Below, piece after piece: positions 34,796-43,831 of a stretch of DNA of 64,000 bases. The position numbers and the translations under genes were made by a program. Every line of letters begins with the position of its first letter. Position 1 is the stretch's first letter. A model generated the notes under the pieces. That model did not search any database. It was not told where the DNA came from and worked only from the letters and a program-made list of their open reading frames with translations. Source of the stretch: Undibacterium_A arcticum (GTDB taxonomy: Bacteria > Pseudomonadota > Gammaproteobacteria > Burkholderiales > Burkholderiaceae_D); the NCBI RefSeq assembly GCF_042660705.1, contig NZ_JBHSUQ010000001.1; one strand, 5' to 3'.

Positions 34796-35638
34796 TCAAT
34801 CGACCGCGGCGGCGCGCAGTTCGTCATTGTGATGGCGTTGCTGTTCTTCCATCACCAGTTGCCCCAACTCGCGCTTGAGATCGTTGAAAGCCGGCGCCGC
34901 CGGATCGCGCAGCCGTGGCAGCTTGACCACCAGGTCGCGCTTGACGCTGCCCGGACGATAGGTCATGACGACGATGCGGTCGGCCAGATAGATCGCCTCT
35001 TCAATACTATGCGTGACGAAAATGATGGTCTTTTTCAGCTCGGCCCACAGCCGCAGCAATTCATCCTGCAGGTTGCGCCGGGTCAGTGCGTCGAGCGCGC
35101 CGAACGGTTCGTCCATCAGCATGATCGGTGAATCGAGCGCCAGCACGCGCGCGATCGCGACGCGCTGGCGCATGCCGCCGGACAGGTCTTTCGGAAAACG
35201 GCCGGCAAAATCGACCAACCCGAGGGTGCCCAGCAGCGCATGCACCCGCTGCGCGATGTCGGCCTTGCCGAGGCCCTTGATTTCCAGCCCGAAGGCCACG
35301 TTCTGCTGCACCGTCATCCATGGAAAGAGTGCATATTCCTGGAATACCATGCCGCGATCCGGTCCGGGACCCACTATTGGCTTGCCATCGACCGTGATAC
35401 TGCCGGTGGTTGGCGGGGCGAAGCCGGCCAGCGCGTTGAGCAGCGTGGACTTGCCGCAGCCCGATGGCCCGAGCAGGCAGACGAACTGGCCGGGCGGGAT
35501 ATCGAGCGTGATGTCTTGCAGTGCGACCACGTCGCGCTCGCCCGACGCGAACACCTTGCCGACCTGGTCGATCCGGATACGACCCGACGCGGTTGCGGAA
35601 GTTGGTTGCTGATGTGCCTGCGCATTTACTTGTTGCAT
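34796..35638 (-). CDS. ABC transporter ATPase, nitrate/sulfonate/taurine type
   Basis: This 280-residue ATPase powers an importer. Walker A is GPSGCGKST, the Q-loop is MVFQEYALFPWMTV, the ABC signature is LSGGMRQRVAIARVL, Walker B is IMLMDEPFGALD, and the H-loop is VTHSIEEA. The wording is that of the SsuB/TauB/NrtD family. It is the last gene of a three-gene minus-strand operon (binding protein, permease, ATPase), starting 4 bases after the permease stop. The transported compound cannot be fixed from sequence. Confidence 0.93.
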   Translation of the reverse strand: MQQVNAQAHQQPTSATASGRIRIDQVGKVFASGERDVVALQDITLDIPPGQFVCLLGPSGCGKSTLLNALAGFAPPTTGSITVDGKPIVGPGPDRGMVFQEYALFPWMTVQQNVAFGLEIKGLGKADIAQRVHALLGTLGLVDFAGRFPKDLSGGMRQRVAIARVLALDSPIMLMDEPFGALDALTRRNLQDELLRLWAELKKTIIFVTHSIEEAIYLADRIVVMTYRPGSVKRDLVVKLPRLRDPAAPAFNDLKRELGQLVMEEQQRHHNDELRAAAVD

Positions 35639-35642
35639 GATG

Positions 35643-36486
35643 TTAGTGCTCCAGTCCGCGGTGCCAGCGCAACAGGTGGTTATTCAGGGCGCTCATGCCG
35701 AGGTCGATCGCCAGACCGAACAGGCCGATCGTGATCATGCCGGCGATGATCTTGTCGGACCAAATATTCGCGCGCCTCCATGATGCGAAACCCGAGGCCG
35801 TTGCTGACGGCGATCATCTCGGCCACGATCACCACGATGAACGCAGTACCGATGCCGATCCGCACCCCGGACAGGATATAGGGCACGGCCGCCGGCAGCA
35901 TCACGCGCAGGAACAGCGTGCGCTGGTTGGCACCGAGATTGCGCGCGGCGCGCAGGTAAATGCCATCGACCTGGCGCACCCCGGCGATGGTATTCATCAG
36001 CACCGGGAAAAAAGCGCCGAGCGCGATCAGGAACAGCGCCGGCGGATTGCCCAGGCCGAACCACAGGATCGCCAGCGGAATATACGCAATCGGCGGAATC
36101 GGCCGGATCAATTGCACCGTCAGATTCATCAGCCCGTAAATCCGTGGGCTGGCGCCCATCAGCAGACCGAGCGGCAAGGCCAGCCCGGCCCCAATCACAA
36201 ACCCCATGATCACGCGGTACATGCTGCCGAGCGCATCGCGCAACAGCTCGCCGGAGAATAGCCACGCCAGCTTGCTGCCGGCCGCGGCGTCGTACGGTGC
36301 GGTCGGCGCCAGATACTCAAACCACTTGTGCAGCACCGCCCACGGCGATGGCAACACCAGCGCATTGACCCAGCCCAGCGACGACGCCAGCTGCCACAAT
36401 GCCACGGTGACGACCGGCACCATCAGGCCCGATGAATGGCGCAATATCTGGCGCAACCAGCGGCCACGCCAATGTTGTTTCAGCAT
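35643..36486 (-). CDS. ABC transporter permease, nitrate/sulfonate/taurine type, frameshifted near the C-terminus
   Basis: This BPD-type inner-membrane permease pairs with the downstream ATPase. The N-terminal part (SSGLMVPVVTVALWQLASSLGWVNALVLPSPWAV) and the EAA-type coupling loop LRAARNLGANQRTLFLRVMLPAAVPYI are intact. The frame breaks at the A-run 35762-35764 (plus strand): upstream reads FRIMEAREY, then the other frame continues WSDKIIAGMITIGLFGLAIDLG to a stop at 35643. Relatives have one residue between Y and W, so two bases appear to be missing. The repaired length is about 282 residues, typical of SsuC/TauC. Confidence 0.87.
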
Positions 36487-36498
36487 AATCGCTGTTCC

Positions 36499-37479
36499 TT
36501 ATTTGACGTTCAGACTCTTCTTGGCCTGCTCCAGCAGATCGGTCTTGACCCAGTCTTTCGCGAGCGGCGGCTTGGCCATCTTGCCGGTGCCGTACTTCGC
36601 CATGACGTCGGTCGTGATCTGGATATGTTCCGGCGTCACATCGTAGGAATAGGGTGAATTGCCGATCGCGTCGTCGAAATCGTCCTTCGTGATCTGGTTC
36701 TTGAAAATCGTTTCGCGCACATACTTCTCGGCCACCGCCTTGTTGTCGATGAAGGTCTTGGTCGCTTCGACGAAGCAGCGCATGAACTTCTCGGCCACTG
36801 GACGATGTTCCTTGTAGAATTTCTCGGTCATCACCAGGGTGCGTACCGGCTCGCCGATCGGCGTGTTGTATGGCTTCATCACCTCGACGCCGAAGCCCTT
36901 GTTGATCGCCTGCGACGATTGCGGCTCGCTTTGCATGATCGCGTCCAGATTCTTGCCCAGCAGCGCCTGGTTCAGGTCGGCGAACGCCAGATACACCAGC
37001 TGCACGTCCTTGCCAGGCTGGTCGGACGAGGTCAGGCCGTTCTGCGCCAGCTCGGCAATCAGCAGCACCTCATGGATGCCGCCGCGCGTGACGCCGACTT
37101 TCTTGCCCTTCAAATCCTTGACCGACTTGATGCCCTCATTTGGGCGCGCCACCAACCGCGCGCCGCCCTTGGCAAAGCCGGCCACCACGTAGATCGGCGC
37201 GCCGTTGGCGCGACCGGAAATCGCCGCTTCAGACGCGGTCGCGCCGACATCCAGTTCGCCGGCCAGGATTGCCTGCATCACGTCCGGGCCCTTGGCAAAT
37301 ACATGTTCCTCAACCTTGATGCCGCATTTCGGCGCGATCTCCTTGATGTACGACACCGCGCCATAATGGGCGAACTTGAGGTTGCCCAGCCGCACCACAT
37401 CTTCCGCCTGCGCCGCAGCGCTGATGGCAAGGGCCGCGACGGCCGCCGCCAGCAGGGTAAGGATGATTGGTTTTGCCAT
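36499..37479 (-). CDS. ABC transporter substrate-binding protein, NMT1/TauA-like
   Basis: This periplasmic binding protein delivers the solute to the permease. Start is ATG 37479 (MAKPIILTLLAAAVAALAISAAAQA), with AGGAG about 9 bases upstream and a clear signal peptide cleaved after ...AQA. The mature domain shows YGAVSYIKEIAPKCGIKVEEH, GELDVGATASEAAISGRANGAPIYVVAGF and KDLKGKKVGVTRGG, the pattern of the NMT1/TauA superfamily. At about 326 residues it is full length. First gene of the cassette. Candidate solutes are sulfonates, nitrate, or aromatic or thiamine-related compounds. Confidence 0.9.
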   Translation of the reverse strand: MAKPIILTLLAAAVAALAISAAAQAEDVVRLGNLKFAHYGAVSYIKEIAPKCGIKVEEHVFAKGPDVMQAILAGELDVGATASEAAISGRANGAPIYVVAGFAKGGARLVARPNEGIKSVKDLKGKKVGVTRGGIHEVLLIAELAQNGLTSSDQPGKDVQLVYLAFADLNQALLGKNLDAIMQSEPQSSQAINKGFGVEVMKPYNTPIGEPVRTLVMTEKFYKEHRPVAEKFMRCFVEATKTFIDNKAVAEKYVRETIFKNQITKDDFDDAIGNSPYSYDVTPEHIQITTDVMAKYGTGKMAKPPLAKDWVKTDLLEQAKKSLNVK

Positions 37480-37726
37480 GATGATCTCCTGTAAGGTGTC
37501 GTCGATATCTTGTATTGCATGCATTCCGGAGGCGAAACAGCAAGGTATTGCTTGCCGTCCGGCAAAAGTACGCCGATGCATTGTAAGTTATTTTTTTGAC
37601 CATTTCCGAATCCAATGCCCCGCCACCGATCGGCCGCCGTTATTCGCCGCCCCGGCTACCGGCATCGGTTAAAATGGACGGCTACTCGCGGCGACCTTGC
37701 CCGCCATACTCTTGAACCAGATTGCC

Positions 37727-39094
37727 ATGCTAGATAATCTTACCCAACGCCTCGCCAAAGTCGTCAAAACCATGCGCGGCGAGGCTCGTCTGACCGAAGC
37801 CAATACCGCCGAGATGCTGCGCGAAGTGCGGCTCGCATTGCTGGAAGCCGACGTCGCGCTGCCGGCGGTGCGCGAATTCATTTCCCGCGTCAAACAAAAG
37901 GCGCTGGGCGAAGCAGTGATTTCGTCACTGACGCCGGGCCAGGCGCTGGTCGGCGTGGTGCAACAGGAACTGGCCTCGCTGATGGGCGCCGACCTCGGTC
38001 CGCAGGCGTCACAGCTGAGCTTTGCGACCCAGCCACCGGCGGTCATCCTGATGGCCGGCCTGCAAGGTGTCGGCAAGACCACCACCGTCGGCAAACTGGC
38101 CAAATACCTGCAGGAGCAGCACAAGAAAAAAGTGCTGACCGTGTCGGCCGACGTCTACCGACCGGCCGCGATTGCGCAGCTGCAAGCCGTCACTGCGCAG
38201 GTCGGCGCCGACTTCTTCCCGAGCCACGTCAACGACAAGCCGGTCGAGATCGCGCTGGCCGCGCTCGATTACGCAAAGAAACACTACCACGACATCCTGA
38301 TCATCGACACTGCCGGCCGGCTCGGCATTGACGAAGCGATGATGCAGGAAATCGCCGCACTGCATGGCGCCGTGAAACCAATCGAGACCCTGTTCGTGGT
38401 CGATGCCATGCTCGGCCAGGATGCGATCAACACCGCCAAGGCCTTCAACGATGCGCTGCCGCTGACCGGCATCGTGCTGACCAAGCTGGACGGCGATGCG
38501 CGCGGCGGCGCCGCGCTGTCGGTGCGCTACATCACCGGCAAGCCGATCAAGTTCGCCGGCGTGTCGGAAAAACTGGACGGGCTGGAAGCGTTCGATCCAT
38601 CGCGCATGGCCAATCGCATCCTCGGCATGGGCGATATCCTGGCGCTGGTCGAAGAGGCGCGCAAAGGCGTCGATGTCAAGACCGCACAGGATCTGGCCCA
38701 GAAGCTGAAGGTCGGCGGCAAGTTCGACCTGAACGACTTCAAGATGCAGCTGATGCAGATGAAAAAAATGGGCGGGCTATCCAACCTGATGGACAAATTG
38801 CCGGCGCAAATGCAGCAGGCCGCCAATGGCGCCAACATGGATCAGGCCGACAAGCAGGTGCGGCGGATGGAAGGCATCATCAACTCGATGACATTGCAGG
38901 AACGGGCCAAACCGGAGCTGATCAAGGCCTCGCGCAAACGCCGCATCGCCACCGGCGCCGGCGTCCAGGTGCAGGAAGTGAACCGGATGCTGGCCCAGTT
39001 CGAGCAGATGCAGGCGATGATGAAGAAGCTCAAGGGTGGTGGCATGATGAAGATGATGCGCAGCATGAAAGGCGTGATGCCGGGCATGCGTTGA
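37727..39094 (+). CDS. ffh: Signal recognition particle protein
   Basis: This SRP GTPase binds 4.5S RNA and signal sequences to target membrane proteins. Start is ATG 37727 (MLDNLTQRLAKVVKTMRGEARL), giving 455 residues. The N and G domains include G1 GLQGVGKTTTVGKLA, DVYRPAAIAQL, DTAGRLGIDEAMM and TKLDGDARGGAALS. The Met-rich M domain (KMQLMQMKKMGGLSNLMDKLPAQM ... FEQMQAMMKKLKGGGMMKMMRSMKGVMPGM) is complete. A terminator lies about 110 bases downstream. Confidence 0.98.
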   Translation: MLDNLTQRLAKVVKTMRGEARLTEANTAEMLREVRLALLEADVALPAVREFISRVKQKALGEAVISSLTPGQALVGVVQQELASLMGADLGPQASQLSFATQPPAVILMAGLQGVGKTTTVGKLAKYLQEQHKKKVLTVSADVYRPAAIAQLQAVTAQVGADFFPSHVNDKPVEIALAALDYAKKHYHDILIIDTAGRLGIDEAMMQEIAALHGAVKPIETLFVVDAMLGQDAINTAKAFNDALPLTGIVLTKLDGDARGGAALSVRYITGKPIKFAGVSEKLDGLEAFDPSRMANRILGMGDILALVEEARKGVDVKTAQDLAQKLKVGGKFDLNDFKMQLMQMKKMGGLSNLMDKLPAQMQQAANGANMDQADKQVRRMEGIINSMTLQERAKPELIKASRKRRIATGAGVQVQEVNRMLAQFEQMQAMMKKLKGGGMMKMMRSMKGVMPGMR

Positions 39095-39205
39095 ATTGCG
39101 TCGCGCAGGCAAACGATGGACCCTGATCATCGATTTGGGTCATCGATTTGGGCGCGGAATTGAGCATCGATTTTGACCATTCAGGGTGCCGTCAAAACGG
39201 CACGC

Positions 39206-39231
39206 AAAAACGCCCGCAAACGGGCGTTTTT
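39206..39231 (+). terminator. Rho-independent terminator of ffh
   Basis: AAAAACGCCCG-CAAA-CGGGCGTTTTT forms an 11-bp perfect stem with a 4-nt loop and a terminal T-run. Its symmetry could also allow function on the other strand. Confidence 0.85.
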
Positions 39232-39402
39232 CCTATGGCGCATCGAATAAGTGACACCCAGCGCGGCACAAGCGCGCAGATTGTTGTCAAATCGCGAAAA
39301 AACACTTGCATCGCAGGAAAAACCGCACCAATATTGGCCTTGCGATTATTTCCCCAACAATAGCGCAACTTTCTCAACAGTTTTTTTGAAGGAGGCTTGA
39401 AT

Positions 39403-39816
39403 ATGGCAACAGCCAAGAAACCCGCGGTAGCGAAAGCAGCACCGGCAAAGAAAGCAGCAGCGCCTGCCAAAACTGCAGCCGCCAAACCTGCAGCTAAACC
39501 TGCGGCTAAGCCAGCTGTCAAAGCAGCGGCCAAGCCAGCAGTCAAAAAAGCAGATGCACCGGCACGCAAGCCAAACGCCGCATTCATGAAGCCGATGACA
39601 CCGTCAGCCGTGCTGGCGGCCGTGGTCGGCGCAGCAGCATTGCCGCGCACTGAAGTCACCAAAAAGGTGTGGGACTACATCAAGAAAAACGACCTGCAAG
39701 ATCCGGAGAACCGTCGCATGATCAATGGCGACGACAAGCTCAAAGCCGTGTTTGGCGGCAAGAAGCAGGTCTCGATGTTCGAGATGACCAAGTTGATTTC
39801 CGATCACCTGAAATAA
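39403..39816 (+). CDS. SWIB/MDM2-domain protein with AKP-rich N-terminal tail
   Basis: This 137-residue basic protein combines a histone-H1-like Lys/Ala/Pro tail (residues ~1-60, repeated AAKPAAKPA units) with a C-terminal SWIB/MDM2 domain (MTPSAVLAAVVGAAALPRTEVTKKVWDYIKKNDLQDPENRRMINGDDKLKAVFG ... MFEMTKLISDHLK). In bacteria this combination is known in chlamydiae and betaproteobacteria and is thought to act on chromatin or DNA topology. ATG 39403 follows AAGGAGG by 8 bases. It is flanked by its own terminator, so it is probably monocistronic. Confidence 0.93.
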   Translation: MATAKKPAVAKAAPAKKAAAPAKTAAAKPAAKPAAKPAVKAAAKPAVKKADAPARKPNAAFMKPMTPSAVLAAVVGAAALPRTEVTKKVWDYIKKNDLQDPENRRMINGDDKLKAVFGGKKQVSMFEMTKLISDHLK

Positions 39817-39847
39817 TTTGCGCAGCGATTGCGGTCGCCTTGCAGGC

Positions 39848-39895
39848 AAAAGCCCAGACAGTGATCTCAGCGATCACTGCCCGGGCTTTTTTTTT
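39848..39895 (+). terminator. Rho-independent terminator of the SWIB gene
   Basis: AAAAGCCC and ACAGTGATC pair with GATCACTG and GGGCTTTT around a TCAGC-type loop, followed by nine T in all. It starts 32 bases after the stop codon. Confidence 0.85.
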
Positions 39896-39990
39896 ACGGC
39901 AATCGAACCGACCATCGCTGCCCCAGGCGGTATGTTCGCTCGCGCGCCCGAGCGCCACTCTCGGGCTTCACGATCAGGCCCGGCAGACTC

Positions 39991-40734
39991 CTAGTCTAGG
40001 AAATCGGCGTATTCCTTCTGCGCATAGCCCTTCAGGTTCTGCCATGGCAAAGTTTTGGCGAGGCTGGCCTGCGGTTTGACTTCGATGCGGCGGAAGGTGG
40101 TCCCGGCCCGGTCGCCGGTTTCCACCACCAGCGGGATCATTTTCTTGTCGTCCCACAACACGCGCTGGAACTGGCCATTTTTCTCGCGCTCGCGCCAGTG
40201 CGCCCCCGCCACCACCGACACCTGTTTCGACAGCGGCAAGCCGGCGACGCCCTGCGGATCGATCAGGAAAAACGCGTTGGCCCAGGAGCCGTCGAAATTC
40301 ACGTTCTCGTACTCGGTCGGTGCGATCGCCACCACCGAACGCTCCTGCACATCGACAAATTCCAGTCGGAGGTTCGCGCCGTCGCGCGCTACGTGGCGCG
40401 GCAATACGACGTAATTGAAATGCTTGTGTTCGTGCGCCTGATCGTGCGCCTCATCGTGCGTGCTACCGGCCACCATCGCTGCCGGCAGCACGCGCTCGAC
40501 CCAGACATGGCCGGGGCGGCGCAACATCTTTTCTGTGTAACGTATCTCGCGCACGACGCCTTCGGCGGTCAGGACGCGACTGTAATACTGCACCGACAGG
40601 TCCAGATCCGGCCCGTCGAGCGCGGCATTCACGGCCGCTGGCGCGGCATGTGCGGCGGGCGTCAACATGAGCGGTGCGGCGGCGCACAGCAAGGCCAGGC
40701 ACAGGCGGTGGTTCAAACGCTTGATGGAAAACAT
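39991..40734 (-). CDS. Secreted protein of unknown function in the phosphatase operon
   Basis: The predicted protein has 247 residues with a signal peptide (LNHRLCLALLCAAAPLMLTPAAHA), starting at ATG 40734. The mature part has a short His/Glu-rich stretch (STHDEAHDQAHEHKHFNY), which could bind metal. The body, with RRPGHVWVERVLP, RLEFVDVQERSVVAIAP and DDKKMIPLVVETGD, reminds me of LolA/RseB-like beta-sheet domains. That resemblance is a guess from pattern, not a match. It lies 93 bases downstream of two alkaline phosphatases on the same strand, so it is probably part of the phosphate-starvation response. No gene name is justified. Confidence 0.7.
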   Translation of the reverse strand: MFSIKRLNHRLCLALLCAAAPLMLTPAAHAAPAAVNAALDGPDLDLSVQYYSRVLTAEGVVREIRYTEKMLRRPGHVWVERVLPAAMVAGSTHDEAHDQAHEHKHFNYVVLPRHVARDGANLRLEFVDVQERSVVAIAPTEYENVNFDGSWANAFFLIDPQGVAGLPLSKQVSVVAGAHWREREKNGQFQRVLWDDKKMIPLVVETGDRAGTTFRRIEVKPQASLAKTLPWQNLKGYAQKEYADFLD

Positions 40735-40827
40735 GATCGTCACTCTTTCGTTGAATCCAGGAAAACCTGCCAGCACGGCGCTCATGCCGTGGCTGACAGA
40801 TCCGCGGCTCGCGCCGATTTTGTCCGG

Positions 40828-42285
40828 TCAGAAACCGAAGGCCGATTTCAGCAAGCCGAATACTTTCGTGTTGTCCAGCGTCCCCTTGAACACGTTGGCG
40901 CCGGCGCCGGTCGCCAGCAGCTTGACGTCGCCGCCGCCGTGGGTCTCGCTGGCCAGGCGCACACCGGTTTCCTGCTGGTAGTTATCGGCCAGCACTGCGG
41001 CGCTGTCGAGGTTGGTGCGCAGATTGGGCCGGTTCGGGCCGTTGCCAAACACCAGCGTGGTGTAAGTGTTACCGTCGGCATCCTTGGACGGCTGGCCGTC
41101 GCGGTAGCTGCGGTTGATGTCGAGGATCGGGTTGCCGCGCTTGCCGTAGCCGTTGAAGGTCATGGTGTGGTCGTGATCGGCCGTCACCACGATCAGGGTG
41201 TTGGCGAGCGTCGGATCGGTCGCCTTGATCTTGTCGAGCGCGGCCTTGACGGCATCGTCGAACGCGATGGTATCGACCAGCGCGCGCTTGGCGTTGGTGC
41301 CGTGCAGCGCGTGGTCGATGCGGCCGCCTTCGACCATCAGGAAATAGCCGTTCGGATTTTGCGACAGGATATCGATCGCCTTGACCGTCATCTCGGCCAG
41401 GCTCGGCTGGGTCGCGCCTTCGCCGAGCGGCGGCACGGCGACGCGGTCCAGCTCATATTCCAGATGGCTCTTGCTGCTATACAGGCCGATGAACTTCTTG
41501 TTGCTCGGCGCAGCGGCCATGTCGGCCTTGGTGGCGGCCACGGTGTAGCCTTTGGCAGTCAGTTCGGCCAGCAGGTCGCGGCCGTCGGCCCGGCCCTTGA
41601 CGTTGGTGACGGCAACGTAGGGCGTGAAGTGGTTGCGGCCGCCGCCCATCAGCACGTCGACGCCGTCACCCAGCGCCGCATTGAAATCGGCGCCGCCCGG
41701 CACCAGTTGCGCCGCGATGGTGTACTGGGTGTCGCGGTGGCAGATATGCGAGTAGGTCGCGGCCGGCGTCGCATGGGTCAGCTCGGTGGTGGTGATCGAG
41801 CCGGTCGCCTTGCCCTTGGCCTTGGCCAGCTCCAGGATGGTTGCGGCCGGCTTGCCGTTAGCGGCCACGCAGTTATTGACGCCGAGGTTGCCATTGACGT
41901 CCTTGCCGGGAGCGACTGCCTTGGTGTCGGTCGACATCGACAGCACGTCGTTGTTCATTTTCACGCCGGTCATGTAGGCCGACATCGACGGTGCACTGTC
42001 GGTGGTCTGGGCGTCGTTCGAATAGGTCTTGATGCGCGCGGTGCGCTGCAATTGTTCGAAATTGAGCGCGCCTTCTTCCTGGTACTTGAAAATACGGGCA
42101 GCAGTCACGGTGGTCGGGCCCATGCCGTCGCCGAGGAAGAAGATAATGTTCTTGGCTTCGCCGGCCGCAAAGGCGGGTAGCGCCAGGGTGATGGAAAATG
42201 CGGCGGCGCACATCGTCGCCAAATAGTGACGCTTAACTTCGTTACGCTTGAAAGAATGACGCTGAATACAGTTACGCTTGATCAT
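40828..42285 (-). CDS. Alkaline phosphatase, secreted (copy 1)
   Basis: This periplasmic or secreted phosphomonoesterase is a two-zinc/magnesium enzyme that frees phosphate from organic esters. The signal peptide (LATMCAAAFSITLALPAFA) follows an unusual basic leader. Metal ligand Asp53 is in FFLGDGMG, the nucleophile Ser97 in TTDSAPSMSAYMTG, and further ligands in VEGGRIDHALHG, VTADHDHTM and ASETHGGGD. At 485 residues it is full length. AGGAG lies about 7 bases before ATG 42285. It follows a second, similar phosphatase by 115 bases. The leader is encoded by short imperfect DNA repeats (AAGCGTAAC / CAGCGTCAT). Confidence 0.93.
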   Translation of the reverse strand: MIKRNCIQRHSFKRNEVKRHYLATMCAAAFSITLALPAFAAGEAKNIIFFLGDGMGPTTVTAARIFKYQEEGALNFEQLQRTARIKTYSNDAQTTDSAPSMSAYMTGVKMNNDVLSMSTDTKAVAPGKDVNGNLGVNNCVAANGKPAATILELAKAKGKATGSITTTELTHATPAATYSHICHRDTQYTIAAQLVPGGADFNAALGDGVDVLMGGGRNHFTPYVAVTNVKGRADGRDLLAELTAKGYTVAATKADMAAAPSNKKFIGLYSSKSHLEYELDRVAVPPLGEGATQPSLAEMTVKAIDILSQNPNGYFLMVEGGRIDHALHGTNAKRALVDTIAFDDAVKAALDKIKATDPTLANTLIVVTADHDHTMTFNGYGKRGNPILDINRSYRDGQPSKDADGNTYTTLVFGNGPNRPNLRTNLDSAAVLADNYQQETGVRLASETHGGGDVKLLATGAGANVFKGTLDNTKVFGLLKSAFGF

Positions 42286-42330
42286 GATGGTCTCCTGGGT
42301 CCTGATGAGTGTGGTGCTGCTTCATCATCG

Positions 42331-42368
42331 CCGCTGCCAGCCCGCGCCTGGGCGTGGACTGGCAGCGG
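42331..42368. other. Stem-loop between the two phosphatase genes
   Basis: CCGCTGCCAG and CTGGCAGCGG form a perfect 10-bp stem with an 18-nt loop. There is no T-run on the minus strand, so it may be an mRNA stabiliser or processing site rather than a terminator. Confidence 0.5.
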
Positions 42369-42400
42369 GCTTGAAGCTGCGATGGCAACAGCGGTGTCGA

Positions 42401-43831
42401 TTACAAGTCGACGGCCGCCCTGACCAGGGAAAACACCTTGGTGTTGTCGATGGTGCCGAGGAAATTTTCGGCGCCCTTGCCGATCGCACCGAGGAAGACG
42501 TCGGTGCCGCCGTGGGTCTCGTTGCCCGCCGAGACGCGGATCACCGCTTCCTGGTGGTAGGTGTTGGCGCCGACCGTGTTGTCGTCGAGGCTGGCCATGC
42601 CGGCGCGGCTGGCTTGGGTGCGGCTCTCGCCATTACCGAAACCGATGATGGTGTATGGCGCGCCGTCCAGATCCTTCTCCAGCAAACCGGAAGTCACGTT
42701 CTTGAGCAGGCCCAATACGCCCGGTTTGCCGGCGTCGGTCTTGCCGGTGCGCTGCGCGTAGCCGTTCAATACCAGGGTGTGGTCATGATCGGCGGTGACG
42801 ACGATCAGCGTATTTTTCAGGTCAGGATCGCTGACGCGCGCCTTGTCGAGCGCAGCCTTGATCGCGTTGTCGAATGCGACTGTGTCCTGCAAGGCCTTCC
42901 TGGCGGTGGTTTCATGCAGCGCGTGATCGATGCGGCCGCCCTCGACCATCAGGAAATAACCTTTCTTGTTCTTGCCGAGCACATCCATCGCCTTGGTCGT
43001 CATCTCGGCCAGGCTCGGTTCCTTGCTCGGGTCACGGTCGAGGTCGTAGCTCATGTGGCCGGGCGTAAACAGGCCGAGCAGGCGCTCGGTGGCAGCCGGG
43101 TCGATCGCCTTGAGGTCGGTGACATTACCGGCATAGGCATAACCCTTCTCCTTCATTTCCGCCACCAGGTCGCGGCCGTCGGCGCGCTTGCCGCCCTTGT
43201 CTTTCGGCGTGAAGAACTGGGTGCCGCCGCCCAGCACCACATCCAGGCCGGCGCTGCCGAGCGCGGCGTTGAAGCCGGTGCCGCCCGGAACCAGCATCGC
43301 GGCGATGTCGTTTTCCAGGTCGCGATGGCAGATGTGGGCGTACACCGCAGCCGGCGTCGCGTGCGTCACGCGGGTGGTGGTCACGACGCCGGCCGACAGG
43401 CCCTTGCTCTTGGCGACTTCGGCCAGGGTGGTGACGGCAGTGCCGTTGCCAGTGCCGCAGTTATTGGCCAGCAGATTGCCATTGGCGTCGGCCACCGGCG
43501 ATTTTGCCACGGTGTTGGAGGACATCGACAATACTTCGTTGTTCATCTTGACGCCGGTCATGTAGGCCGACATCGACGGCGCGCTGTCCGTCACCTGCGC
43601 GTCGTTGGAGAAGGTCTTGACGAAGGCGGTCTCGGGCAGCGTGTCCACGGTCAACTCGCCTTCCTCGCCAACGGCATAGATCCGCGCCGCGGTCATGGTG
43701 GTCATGCCCATGCCATCGCCCAGGAAGAAGATGACGTTCCTGGGCGCATCGGCCACTGTCGTCGTTGCACTGCCACACCCGGCCAAGATCGCCACGGCCA
43801 TCGCCACGGCCAAACCACTTGTAAGCTTCAT
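42401..43831 (-). CDS. Alkaline phosphatase, predicted lipoprotein (copy 2)
   Basis: It has the same family and catalytic set as the downstream copy: FFLGDGMG, nucleophile Ser83 in VTDSAPSMSAYMTG, EGGRIDHALHE, VTADHDHTL and GNETHGGTD. The N-terminus from ATG 43831 (MKLTSGLAVAMAVAILAGCGS) has a lipobox LAGC with Cys19, so it should be lipid-anchored, unlike copy 1. It is about 476 residues. The two copies are clearly paralogous and tandem. Four Pho half-sites lie 44-83 bases upstream, indicating PhoB control of this operon. Confidence 0.93.
   Translation of the reverse strand: MKLTSGLAVAMAVAILAGCGSATTTVADAPRNVIFFLGDGMGMTTMTAARIYAVGEEGELTVDTLPETAFVKTFSNDAQVTDSAPSMSAYMTGVKMNNEVLSMSSNTVAKSPVADANGNLLANNCGTGNGTAVTTLAEVAKSKGLSAGVVTTTRVTHATPAAVYAHICHRDLENDIAAMLVPGGTGFNAALGSAGLDVVLGGGTQFFTPKDKGGKRADGRDLVAEMKEKGYAYAGNVTDLKAIDPAATERLLGLFTPGHMSYDLDRDPSKEPSLAEMTTKAMDVLGKNKKGYFLMVEGGRIDHALHETTARKALQDTVAFDNAIKAALDKARVSDPDLKNTLIVVTADHDHTLVLNGYAQRTGKTDAGKPGVLGLLKNVTSGLLEKDLDGAPYTIIGFGNGESRTQASRAGMASLDDNTVGANTYHQEAVIRVSAGNETHGGTDVFLGAIGKGAENFLGTIDNTKVFSLVRAAVDL

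Noticed and set aside
40198..42180. 660-codon open frame on the plus strand opposite the secreted phosphatase (and a similar 533-codon frame at 42278-43879)
   Set aside because: They are mirror frames of well-identified phosphatase genes in GC-rich DNA, with His/Arg/Gln-rich nonsense composition and no family motifs.
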